A DNA stretch of 7,950 nucleotides from Phenylobacterium sp. (GCA_028290925.1 JAQGIX010000162.1:1-7950); one strand, 5' to 3'; shown: positions 1 to 5,843, counted from the first letter of the stretch. Notes: generated by a model from the sequence alone, not told the origin. Translations and numbers: made by a program.

Positions 1-1246
1 TGGTGTTTCGCAGCCGCGCGGCGGTGAGGGCGCCGGCCAGCATGACCACCGCCACATAGATGTAGAAGCCGCTCTCGACGCCAGCCTTCTTCAGCCATTC
101 GGCCACGTATTCGGCGGTGCCGCCGAAGATGGCGTTGGCCAGCGCGTAGGGCAGCGACACGCCGAGCGCGCGGATGTGCGCCGGGAACAACTCGGCCTTG
201 ATGACCGCGTTCACCGCCGCGTAGCCCGAGTGGAACAGCGCCAGGAGCATGACCAGGCCGAAGGCCACGGCGGCCACGTGGGCATGGCTGATGGCGGTCA
301 TCACCGGATAGGTGGCGAGCCCGCCGAGCGTGAGGCCGACGGCCATGGTGGTCTTGCGGCCGACATGGTCCGAGAGCCAGCCGACGGCCGGCTGGATCAG
401 CATGTAGAGCACCAGCACGCCGGCCATGATGGCGGTGCCGGTGTCCTTGGAGAAGCCCGCGGTGTTGACCAGGAACTTCTGCATGTAGGTGGTGTAGGCG
501 TAGAAGCTGAGCGAGCCCGCCGCGGTCAGGACCAGGATGATCGCGAACTCCCTGGGATGCTCGCGCAGCAGGGTGAGGGTGCGGCCGCGCTGGGCGGTGG
601 CGACCTTCTCGGCCAGGTAGGCGCGGGTCTCTTCCAGGCCCATGCGCATCCAGAACACCACGATGGCCAGCACGCCGCCGACCGCGAAGGGGATGCGCCA
701 GCCCCAGGCCTGGAGCGCCGACTTGGACAGGGTGTGCTGGATGATCACCAGCACCAGCAGCGCGGCCACCTGGCCGCCGATCAGGCTGGTGTACTGGAAC
801 GACGACCAGAACCCCCGCCGCGCGCGGCCGGCCATCTCGCTCAGATAGGTGGCGCTGGCGCCATATTCGCCGCCCAGCGACAGGCCCTGGACCAGGCGGG
901 CGGCGAGCAGGCCGAACTGGGCGGCCACGCCGATCTGGGCGTAGGTGGGCAGGACGGCGATGGCCAGCGATCCCAGGCTCATCAACGCCACCGACAGGGT
1001 GAGCGAGGCGCGGCGGCCGGCGCGGTCGGCGTAGACGCCCATCAGCCAGGCTCCGACGGGCCGCATGACAAAGCCGGCCGCGAAGATGGCGGCGGTCTGC
1101 AGCTGCTGGGCGACCGCATCGCCCTTCGGGAAGAACAGGCTCGCGAAATAGAGGCTGGTCGAGGAATAGGCGAACCAGTCGTACCACTCGACCAGGTTGC
1201 CGGCCGAGCCGCCGAGGATCGCCTTGATGCGCCGAAACGACGACAT
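1..1246 (-). CDS. kgtP: Alpha-ketoglutarate permease-like MFS transporter (3' end outside window)
   Basis: This is a proton-coupled symporter of the major facilitator superfamily (metabolite:H+ symporter family), expected in the inner membrane and importing a dicarboxylate such as 2-oxoglutarate. 415 codons are visible, close to the roughly 430 residues of E. coli KgtP, so only the C-terminal tail is missing. From memory, similarity to KgtP runs along the whole length: N-terminal GNLVEWYDW (residues 16-24), MFS motif A GVYADRAGRR (70-79), RLVQGLSLGGEYG (117-129), WGWRIPFAVGG (181-191), the half-way loop and TAAGSLSFYAYTTYMQKFLV (241-260), a second motif A-like WLSDHVGRK (290-298), and KAELFPAHIRALGV (350-363). 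The start at 1246 was chosen because the codons just upstream have mixed third bases. An in-frame ATG at 1309 would add 21 residues and is a real alternative, since KgtP has about 20 residues before this point. The family is clear; substrate identity is inferred. Confidence 0.88.
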   Translation of the reverse strand, partial: MSSFRRIKAILGGSAGNLVEWYDWFAYSSTSLYFASLFFPKGDAVAQQLQTAAIFAAGFVMRPVGAWLMGVYADRAGRRASLTLSVALMSLGSLAIAVLPTYAQIGVAAQFGLLAARLVQGLSLGGEYGASATYLSEMAGRARRGFWSSFQYTSLIGGQVAALLVLVIIQHTLSKSALQAWGWRIPFAVGGVLAIVVFWMRMGLEETRAYLAEKVATAQRGRTLTLLREHPREFAIILVLTAAGSLSFYAYTTYMQKFLVNTAGFSKDTGTAIMAGVLVLYMLIQPAVGWLSDHVGRKTTMAVGLTLGGLATYPVMTAISHAHVAAVAFGLVMLLALFHSGYAAVNAVIKAELFPAHIRALGVSLPYALANAIFGGTAEYVAEWLKKAGVESGFYIYVAVVMLAGALTAARLRNT

Positions 1247-1314
1247 GGCGCCCGGCCCTTGGACCGCTCCGCCACGCGCCGCTTCAACTGCCGACTGGCT
1301 GACCGCCATGCGTC

Positions 1315-1332
1315 CCCCGCTTTGTTGCGGGG
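1315..1332. repeat. Perfect 6-bp inverted repeat upstream of kgtP
   Basis: CCCCGC, a 6-nt TTTGTT spacer and GCGGGG form a perfect GC-rich stem between the DUF3309 gene and kgtP. On the minus strand the distal arm forms most of a GGGGGA run lying 4 nt before the alternative kgtP ATG at 1309. The hairpin could therefore mask a ribosome site if that start is used. It could also help end DUF3309 transcription, but no U-run follows it. Its function is unproven. Confidence 0.35.
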
Positions 1333-1371
1333 ATGCTAGCGGCCCCTGCGCTCAAGCCAAAGCGGCGAGCG

Positions 1372-1530
1372 TCAGATACGTCCCAACAGGACCAGGACGA
1401 TGATGATCACCAGCACGAGGCCCAGGCCGCCGGAGGGGAAGTAGCCCCAGCCGCGGGAATAGCCCCAGCTCGGAAGCGCGCCGATCAGCGCGAGGATCAG
1501 GATGATGATCAGAATGGTGCCGAGGCCCAC
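1372..1530 (-). CDS. DUF3309 family small membrane protein (52 aa)
   Basis: This tiny, very hydrophobic protein belongs to the DUF3309 family, whose members have about this length and the same pattern: a first membrane helix (GLGTILIIILILALIGALP, residues 2-20), a short aromatic/glycine loop (SWGYSRGWGYFPSGG, 21-35), a second helix (36-50) and a terminal GRI. Its molecular function is unknown. The start is GTG at 1530, fixed by a strong ribosome site AGGAGA at 1536-1541 with a 5-nt spacer; no ATG gives a plausible N-terminus. A perfect EcfG-type promoter element lies 40 nt upstream of the start codon, which suggests general-stress induction. The gene stands alone between the DUF983 gene, with 137 bp between them, and kgtP. 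Family recognition is by memory of the consensus; the small size makes it easy for automatic annotation to miss. Confidence 0.85.
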   Translation of the reverse strand: MGLGTILIIILILALIGALPSWGYSRGWGYFPSGGLGLVLVIIIVLVLLGRI

Positions 1531-1535
1531 CTTGC

Positions 1536-1541
1536 TCTCCT
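1536..1541 (-). promoter_or_regulatory. Shine-Dalgarno site of the DUF3309 gene
   Basis: AGGAGA on the minus strand sits 5 nt before the GTG at 1530. It decides the non-ATG start of this small gene. Confidence 0.75.
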
Positions 1542-1570
1542 TCGTGTCACGCCCCGACTTGGCCGTATCC

Positions 1571-1596
1571 AACGGACGGCCCAAGGCGGAGGTTCC
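1571..1596 (-). promoter_or_regulatory. EcfG/SigT-type general stress promoter for the DUF3309 gene
   Basis: On the minus strand GGAAC (1596-1592), a 17-nt spacer and CGTT (1574-1571) exactly match the alphaproteobacterial EcfG (SigT in Caulobacter) consensus GGAAC-N16/17-CGTT. The -10 ends 40 nt before the GTG start of the DUF3309 gene, in the correct orientation, so the 5' leader would be about 30-35 nt and would include the ribosome site. A GANTC site (1611-1615) lies 15 bp upstream of the -35. Match and spacing are seen directly; activity is inferred. Confidence 0.72.
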
Positions 1597-1646
1597 GGGC
1601 GGTGCGGCACGACTCGTTGACGCGCAGCCGGACGCAAAAGTGAAAT

Positions 1647-1659
1647 CCAGCTTTGCTGG
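1647..1659 (-). terminator. Possible short intrinsic terminator after the DUF983 gene
   Basis: Reading the minus strand, CCAGC-AAA-GCTGG forms a perfect 5-bp stem starting 8 nt past the DUF983 stop codon, followed by ATTTCACTTTT, the most T-rich stretch nearby. The stem is short and the T-run interrupted, so this is a weak call. Confidence 0.35.
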
Positions 1660-1667
1660 CTGTCGCC

Positions 1668-2075
1668 CTACTCGGCGGCGTCGGCGGTGTGCAGGTGGGC
1701 GTCGCTGTCCTTGACGCCGAGCGCATACATCAGCCCGACCCAGCCGCCCTTGACCCGCGGAAGGGCGGCCAGGGTGGCGATCGCCAGCGCGCTGAGGATG
1801 ATCGGCAGGGAATAGGCCGGGTTGGCGCGCCAGATGATCGGGAACAGCAGCATGGGCGCGACCACCAGGTGGCCCATCAGCAGGATGGTCACATAGGCCG
1901 GGCCGTCGTCGGCGGGATAGCGCGCCAGGTCCTGGTCGCAGGCCTCGCAGCGGCCGTTGACCTTCAGGTACTTCCAGAACAGCCGACCCTTGCCGCAGGC
2001 CGGGCAGTGGCCGGCGAGGCCGCGGAAGACGGACGAGGCGAGGGGGTGGGCGATTTCCTGCATGACAGCCGCCAT
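1668..2075 (-). CDS. DUF983 family zinc-ribbon membrane protein (135 aa)
   Basis: This is a DUF983 family protein of typical length, common in alphaproteobacteria and without an established biochemical role. The N-terminal part carries a zinc-ribbon-like pair of Cys motifs, CPAC (residues 24-27) and CEAC (43-46), around RLFWKYLKVNGRC. Then come the family-typical DDGPAYVTILLMGHL (56-70), which opens the first membrane helix (about 60-82), and a second helix (about 88-106); the tail is short and polar. The Cys motifs are expected to face the cytoplasm. Start choice is open: ATG at 2075 gives 135 residues, ATG at 2063 gives 131, and neither has a strong ribosome site. The frame stays open upstream of 2075, but I saw no obvious start codon there. 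The gene is divergent from the 70-residue hypothetical gene. Family call good; function unknown. Confidence 0.85.
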   Translation of the reverse strand: MAAVMQEIAHPLASSVFRGLAGHCPACGKGRLFWKYLKVNGRCEACDQDLARYPADDGPAYVTILLMGHLVVAPMLLFPIIWRANPAYSLPIILSALAIATLAALPRVKGGWVGLMYALGVKDSDAHLHTADAAE

Positions 2076-2195
2076 ATGAGCCGCTGCGGCCTCTGGCGAA
2101 AGAGCTTGAGCGCATCGGTCGCAGGTTTCTTTTGGCCCATGGGAGAACGGCCACGCCGCCGTCCGGGAGCGCTTTGTTCTCGATTCGTTGCGGGT

Positions 2196-2216
2196 GATTC
2201 CCCATTTTGGGGAATC
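2196..2216. repeat. Perfect 8-bp inverted repeat with 5-nt loop
   Basis: GATTCCCC, ATTTT and GGGGAATC form a perfect hairpin or dyad operator of 21 bp. Each outer end is a GANTC CcrM methylation site (GATTC 2196-2200, GAATC 2212-2216). It lies 6 bp upstream of the -35 of the EcfG-type promoter. No T-run follows on either strand, so a protein-binding operator is more likely than a terminator. The binding protein is unknown. Confidence 0.5.
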
Positions 2217-2222
2217 GGCGCC

Positions 2223-2247
2223 GGAACCTCGATCCGCCCTCGGCGTT
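2223..2247 (+). promoter_or_regulatory. EcfG/SigT-type general stress promoter for the 70-aa gene
   Basis: GGAAC (2223-2227), a 16-nt spacer and CGTT (2244-2247) match the consensus GGAAC-N16/17-CGTT of the alphaproteobacterial general stress sigma factor without a mismatch. The -10 ends 47 nt before the ATG at 2295, giving an expected leader of about 40 nt. It is the second such element within 700 bp. Sequence match is direct; use in vivo is inferred. Confidence 0.72.
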
Positions 2248-2262
2248 CAGTCCTCGCTGAAC
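2245..2262. repeat. Inverted repeat overlapping the stress-promoter -10
   Basis: GTTCAG, a 6-nt spacer and CTGAAC form a perfect dyad whose left arm shares GTT with the -10 CGTT of the promoter at 2223-2247. The position suits a repressor operator covering the -10 and transcription start. Alternatively it forms a hairpin at the very 5' end of the transcript. It is not the direct-repeat arrangement of an alphaproteobacterial LexA box. Confidence 0.4.
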
Positions 2263-2294
2263 AATGAGTGTCGCCTAGTCGACATAGAGCGAAC

Positions 2295-2507
2295 ATGGCT
2301 GACGATTCCGACGACTATCGCCGCAGGGCCGAGCGGTTTCTTCGCCAGGCCTCGACGACGTCGAACATGGCTGAGCGCGGACGGCTGATCGACGAGGCCC
2401 TCCACTGGCACAACCTGGCCATGGATTCCCGCGAGCACCAGGACGACCAGATCAACGACAACGCGGACGGCGAGGACGGCGAAAGCCTCGAGGCGTCCGG
2501 CGGCTAG
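2295..2507 (+). CDS. Small acidic helical hypothetical protein (70 aa), likely stress-induced
   Basis: I do not recognise a named family. The protein is hydrophilic and probably all-helical: an N-terminal amphipathic helix (YRRRAERFLRQASTTSNMAE, residues 8-27), a second helical stretch with aromatic and His residues (IDEALHWHNLAMDSRE, 32-47), then a strongly acidic, Gly-rich, probably disordered tail (DDQINDNADGEDGESLEASG, 50-69). There is no signal peptide or membrane segment, so it is probably cytoplasmic. The ATG at 2295 was chosen over an in-frame GTG at 2268 because the added residues look non-coding and a 2268 start would leave almost no leader after the predicted promoter; the ribosome site is weak (GAG a few bases upstream). 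An EcfG-type promoter lies just upstream, and the DUF2784 gene follows after 41 bp and may be co-transcribed. A role in general stress adaptation is inferred from the promoter alone. Confidence 0.75.
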   Translation: MADDSDDYRRRAERFLRQASTTSNMAERGRLIDEALHWHNLAMDSREHQDDQINDNADGEDGESLEASGG

Positions 2508-2548
2508 CGCCGCTCCCATCCAAGCCGCCGCGCGCGTACCCTGCCGGC

Positions 2549-2932
2549 ATGAACCCGATCCTCGGCCAGGCCGTGCTGGCGGCGCACCTGGGCGTCATCG
2601 CCTTCAACCTGTTCGGCCTCGTCGCCATCCCGCTGGGCGCGGCGCTCGGCTGGGCGTGGGTGCGGGCGCGCGGGTGGCGGGGCCTGCACCTGGCGTCGCT
2701 GGCGGTGGTGGCGGCGCAGGCGCTGCTCGGCCGGGCCTGCTTCCTGACGATCTGGCAGGACAGCCTGACCGGCGGCGACCAAGCCGATCCGCTGATCATG
2801 CGCTGGGTCAACAGCGTCATCTACTGGCCGCTGCCGATCTGGGCGTTCACCGCGGCCTATCTGGCGGTGTTCGCCTATGTGCTGGCCTTGTGGTGGTGGG
2901 TGCGGCCGGTGGGCCGTCCGCGTCAGGCGTAG
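2549..2932 (+). CDS. DUF2784 family membrane protein (127 aa)
   Basis: This is a small integral membrane protein matching the DUF2784 family in length and layout, with no known biochemical function. Four hydrophobic segments are visible: about residues 6-32 (AAHLGVIAFNLFGLVAIPLG), 44-62 (LHLASLAVVAAQALLGRACF, the family-typical helix before a conserved Cys-Leu-Thr), a re-entrant or helical portion around 84-95 (RWVNSVIYWPLPIW), and 96-118 (FTAAYLAVFAYVLALWWWV). The R-x-x-H pattern before the second helix and the LLGRACFLTIWQ block (56-67) support the call. The start is the ATG at 2549; no clear ribosome site precedes it, so translation may depend on coupling to the upstream gene 41 bp away. 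Its 3' end overlaps the oppositely oriented DUF899 gene by 10 bp. The family assignment is fairly sure; function unknown. Confidence 0.75.
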   Translation: MNPILGQAVLAAHLGVIAFNLFGLVAIPLGAALGWAWVRARGWRGLHLASLAVVAAQALLGRACFLTIWQDSLTGGDQADPLIMRWVNSVIYWPLPIWAFTAAYLAVFAYVLALWWWVRPVGRPRQA

Positions 2933-3633
2933 TCGAGCTTGGGATACCAGTCGCGGCCGCGGCCTTCCGGGGTCATGTCCAGCACCGTCCACAGTGGGCC
3001 CGGATCGGGCGCGCCGCGCGGGTCCTGGCCGGGGTCGGCGGTGGAGCCGGTCATCTCGCCGGACCAGAAGTGGCGTAGCGTCCCGTCGCGGCGGGTGAAG
3101 ACGTTCAGCGCCGGGATTTCCGAGCCGTCGGGCAGCACGCCGAAGTAGTCGCGGGAATAGTTGCCGTTGAGGTCGGTGACCAGCCGCAGGTGCTTCCAGC
3201 CGCGCTCGCGCTTCCAGGCCACCAGGCGTTCGATCGGCGAGCGGGCGACGACCACAAGGGACAGCCGCTGGCCGAGGTCGGCGGCGTTGCCCTCCCAGGC
3301 GCCCAGCAGGTTGGTGCACATGGGGCAGGGGCGCTCGCGCTCGGGCCCGAACATGTAGCTGTAGACGGCCAGCGTCGGCTTATCGCGGAACAGGCCCGTG
3401 AAGTCGGAGGGGCCGTCCTCGGTCTCGAAGCGGTAGTCGCCCTGGACCTCGCCGCCGGGCGGCAGGGCCCGGCGCTGGGCGGCGACGCGCTCGATATGGC
3501 GGCGCAGCTCGATCTCCTCGGCCAGCAGCGCGGTGCGCGCGGTGCGGTACTCGGCGCTCTCGCCCGGGAACCGGACGGGATTGTCGCGGGCCAGTTCGGC
3601 GGCGGGGGTCAGGGTTTCGGTCTTGGCGTCCAT
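2923..3633 (-). CDS. DUF899 family thioredoxin-like protein (236 aa)
   Basis: This is a cytosolic protein of the DUF899 family, which has a thioredoxin-like fold and is often annotated as a thioredoxin family protein. Family marks are FPGESAEYRTARTALLAEEIELRRHIE (residues 22-48, starting within the N-terminal helical region), VAAQRRALPPGGEVQGDY (50-67), LFRDKPTLAVYSYMFGP (81-97) and the CPMC pair at 103-106, the position of a thioredoxin CxxC. Then come LSLVVVARSPIERLVAWKRE (125-144), YSRDYFGV (159-166) and LNVFTRRDGTLRHFWSGEM (176-194), all as expected for a peroxiredoxin-like fold; the C-terminus GRDWYPKLDYA is also typical. Redox activity is inferred from the CxxC. The start at 3633 has a good ribosome site, GGAGG at 3642-3646 with 8-nt spacing. 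The 136 bp between it and the M13 gene hold no promoter I can name. Convergent with DUF2784. Confidence 0.87.
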   Translation of the reverse strand: MDAKTETLTPAAELARDNPVRFPGESAEYRTARTALLAEEIELRRHIERVAAQRRALPPGGEVQGDYRFETEDGPSDFTGLFRDKPTLAVYSYMFGPERERPCPMCTNLLGAWEGNAADLGQRLSLVVVARSPIERLVAWKRERGWKHLRLVTDLNGNYSRDYFGVLPDGSEIPALNVFTRRDGTLRHFWSGEMTGSTADPGQDPRGAPDPGPLWTVLDMTPEGRGRDWYPKLDYA

Positions 3634-3769
3634 CGGAGCGTCCTCCGTCTCGAGACAAGCAGCCCTGGCGCAACGTGCCGCCTTCTGGCAGCGGGTTGCA
3701 AGCGGGGCTCTGCCCGGAGGACGGCTGGAGCGTTCATGGCCCGACACGGCGCGGCGGGAATTTCTCGCC

Positions 3770-5824
3770 CTACCAGACCCGCACGCGGTCCGGCGGCGCC
3801 AGGTAGAGCTTCTGGCCCGGCTTGACGTCGAAGGCGCCATACCAGGCGTCCATGTTGCGCACTGTGTCGGCGCGGTACTCCGACGGGGCGTGGCCGTCGG
3901 TGATCACCTGCTGGCGCAGCTGGGCCTCGCGGAGCTTGTTGCGCCACTTCTGGGCGAAGGCGAGGAAGAACTGCTGGTCGCCGGTGAAGCCCTGGGCAGC
4001 CGGGCCTTCGTGGCCGCCGTTGGCTAGGCGGTAAGCGTCGTAGGCGGCGTTCAGCCCGGCGATGTCGGCGATGTTCTCGCTGAGCACCTGCCCGCCGTTC
4101 AGCGCCAGGTCGGGGAACGGATGGTAGGCGGAATACTGCGCCGCCAGCGCTTTGCCGGAAGCCTCGAAGTGGGCGAAGTCGGACGGCGTCCACCAGTTGC
4201 GCCACTCGCCGCGGCTATCGAACTGGGCGCCCTGGTCATCGAAGGAATGGCTGATCTCGTGGCCGATGGTGGCGCCCGTCGCGGCGAAATTCAGGGCGGC
4301 CGGGTTGCGCGCGTCGAAGTAGGGCGCCTGCAAGATGGCGGCCGGGAAGTTCAGCGTGTTGCGGACCGGCAGGTTCACCGCATTGACCAGTTGTGGCGTC
4401 ATGGCCCACTCGCCGCGGTCCACGGGCCGGCCAAACTTGGCGAGATTGCGCCGGTACTCAAAGAGTTCGGCGCGCTGCTGGTTGCCGAAGGCGTCAGTCG
4501 GCGAGATCGCGAGCCGCGAATAGTCGATCCAGTGGTCGGGGTAGCCCACGCCGACCTTCAGGGTGGCGAGCTTCTTCCTGGCCTCAGCCTTGGTGGCCGG
4601 CGCCATCCAGTCGAGGCCGGCGATGCGCTTGTCGAAGGCGGCGACCAGGTCCTTGACCATGGCCTCGACCGCGGCCTTGGAGGACGGCGGGAAGTACTTG
4701 GCCACATAGAGCTTGCCGACCGCATGGCCGAGGTCGGCGCTGTCGGCGGTCACCGCGCGCTTCCAGCGGGCCTGCTGCTGCGGCGTGCCGCGCAGCACCG
4801 TGCCGTAGAAGGCGAAGTGCTCGTCGTCGAAGGCCTTGGGCAGGACGGCGGCGGAGTGCTCGGCCTGGCGGAGCTGGAGATAGTCCTTCCACGCGGCGAG
4901 CGGCTCGGAGGCGACGAGGGCAGCCTCGCCGACGGTGGCCTTGGGGTGCCAGACGTAGAATTCGGGACGCTTGCCGAGCCCCGCGGCGGCGAAGAAGGCC
5001 GGCCAGTCGAGGCCGGGCGCCTTGGCGCCGAAAGCGGTGCGGGCCCAGCGGTTGTCGGCTTTCTGCACGTCCTCGGATTCGGCGCGCGGCGCGTGCACGC
5101 GGGCGATCTTGGTCTCCAGATCGAAGATGCGCTGGGCGGCGGCCGGGGCGTCCTTGCGGCCCATCAGCGTCAGCACCTTCTCCAGGTGCGCCTTGTAGGC
5201 GTCGCGGACCTTGGCCATCCGCGGGCTGTCCGCGACGTAATACTCGCGGTCGGGGAGGCCCAGGCCGCCCTGCAGCAGATAGGGGGCGTAGCGGCCGGGA
5301 TGGTGCAGGTCCTGCTCCACCCACAGGCCGAACAGGTGGTCGGTGTAGAAGTTGGTGCTGTTGAGCGCGTCGACGTCGGCGCGCAACTCGCGGCCGAATT
5401 CGCGGGCGAGCGCGGGCTTGTCCTTGATCGCGGCGATGCGGGCCAGCGTGGGCTCGAGCGGCTTCAGTCCCAACCGCTCGATGCGGGCCTGGTCCACGAA
5501 GGCGGCGTAGTCGTCGCCCACCTTACGCGCCTCGGAACCGGCCCGCGCCGCCTGGGCGGCCTTCAGCAGGTCGTTGACCTCGGCGGTGGTCTTCTCGGTG
5601 AGTTGGCCATTGACGCCCCACGACGAGCGATCGGCCGGGATCTCGGTGGTCTTCAGCCAGGTCCCGTTGGCATAGGCGAAGGCGTCGTCGCCGGGCGCCA
5701 CGGACCGGTCCATCCCGGCCAGGTCGAGGCCGGGCGGGACGGCGGGCGGGACGGCGGGCTGGGCGGCGGCGGGAACGGCGAGGAGAGCCAGCGCGAAGGC
5801 GGCCGAGATGAGGCGAAGCTTCAT
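3770..5824 (-). CDS. Exported M13 family zinc metallopeptidase (neprilysin/PepO-like, 684 aa)
   Basis: This is a full-length M13 peptidase, acting outside the cytoplasmic membrane on oligopeptides. It has a signal peptide (MKLRLISAAFALALLAVPAAA, residues 1-21), a Pro/Ala linker (22-32), the N-terminal M13 domain from GMDRSVAPGDDAFAYANGTW (37-56) to about 420, and the catalytic domain. Zinc site: HEISH (H522, E523, H526) and ENIAD (E583, D587); the C-terminal RNMDAWYGAFDVKPGQKLYL (656-675) ends in the family-typical tryptophan (684). The substrate-binding motif, N-A-Y/F-Y in most members, reads NAVN here (481-484), though the following FPAAILQAPYFD (493-504) is standard. The start at 5824 was preferred over a TTG three codons upstream because it begins a clean signal peptide; the ribosome site is weak. 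It follows lepA by 40 bp on the same strand, so co-transcription is likely. M13 membership certain; substrate unknown. Confidence 0.95.
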   Translation of the reverse strand: MKLRLISAAFALALLAVPAAAQPAVPPAVPPGLDLAGMDRSVAPGDDAFAYANGTWLKTTEIPADRSSWGVNGQLTEKTTAEVNDLLKAAQAARAGSEARKVGDDYAAFVDQARIERLGLKPLEPTLARIAAIKDKPALAREFGRELRADVDALNSTNFYTDHLFGLWVEQDLHHPGRYAPYLLQGGLGLPDREYYVADSPRMAKVRDAYKAHLEKVLTLMGRKDAPAAAQRIFDLETKIARVHAPRAESEDVQKADNRWARTAFGAKAPGLDWPAFFAAAGLGKRPEFYVWHPKATVGEAALVASEPLAAWKDYLQLRQAEHSAAVLPKAFDDEHFAFYGTVLRGTPQQQARWKRAVTADSADLGHAVGKLYVAKYFPPSSKAAVEAMVKDLVAAFDKRIAGLDWMAPATKAEARKKLATLKVGVGYPDHWIDYSRLAISPTDAFGNQQRAELFEYRRNLAKFGRPVDRGEWAMTPQLVNAVNLPVRNTLNFPAAILQAPYFDARNPAALNFAATGATIGHEISHSFDDQGAQFDSRGEWRNWWTPSDFAHFEASGKALAAQYSAYHPFPDLALNGGQVLSENIADIAGLNAAYDAYRLANGGHEGPAAQGFTGDQQFFLAFAQKWRNKLREAQLRQQVITDGHAPSEYRADTVRNMDAWYGAFDVKPGQKLYLAPPDRVRVW

Positions 5825-5843
5825 GGGGGACAAGCTAGGGCGA

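Larger units (their letters stand above)
2076..2294. promoter_or_regulatory. 219-bp divergent control region, motif-rich
   Basis: This non-coding stretch separates the minus-strand DUF983 gene from the plus-strand 70-residue gene. It contains a LexA-box-like element (2176-2190), three GANTC sites (from 2182, 2196 and 2212), a perfect 8-bp hairpin (2196-2216), an EcfG-type promoter (2223-2247) and an inverted repeat over its -10 (2245-2262). All are in the half nearest the 70-residue gene. I see no clear promoter for the DUF983 gene. It is also visibly more A+T-rich than the coding DNA around it. Confidence 0.6.

Noticed and set aside
176..1339. Long plus-strand open frame of 387 codons rich in Gly, His, Gln and Arg
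   Set aside because: It lies antisense to the kgtP-like gene, whose protein matches a known family end to end. Long antisense frames are usual in GC-rich DNA with strong third-position bias.
1372..2205. Minus-strand frame of 277 codons ending in the DUF3309 sequence, as a possible fusion
   Set aside because: The upstream part runs out of frame through the DUF983 gene and gives low-complexity Arg/Pro sequence. The strong ribosome site at 1536-1541 and the promoter at 1571-1596 mark the true gene as the last 52 codons.
2500..2513. GCGGC-TAGC-GCCGC inverted repeat around the stop codon of the 70-aa gene, as a terminator
   Set aside because: The stem is only 5 bp, it spans the stop codon and no T-run follows. 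In DNA this GC-rich such dyads are frequent by chance, and the next gene starts 41 bp on.
3753..3769. Hairpin just after the M13 stop codon, as a terminator
   Set aside because: In the minus-strand RNA the 7-bp stem contains an A-C mismatch, the loop is only 3 nt and no U-run follows.
5710..5765. Tandem repeat-like GGGCGGGACGGC units
   Set aside because: They encode the short Pro/Ala-Val-Pro linker after the M13 signal peptide, repeated about twice. Ordinary coding low complexity explains them.
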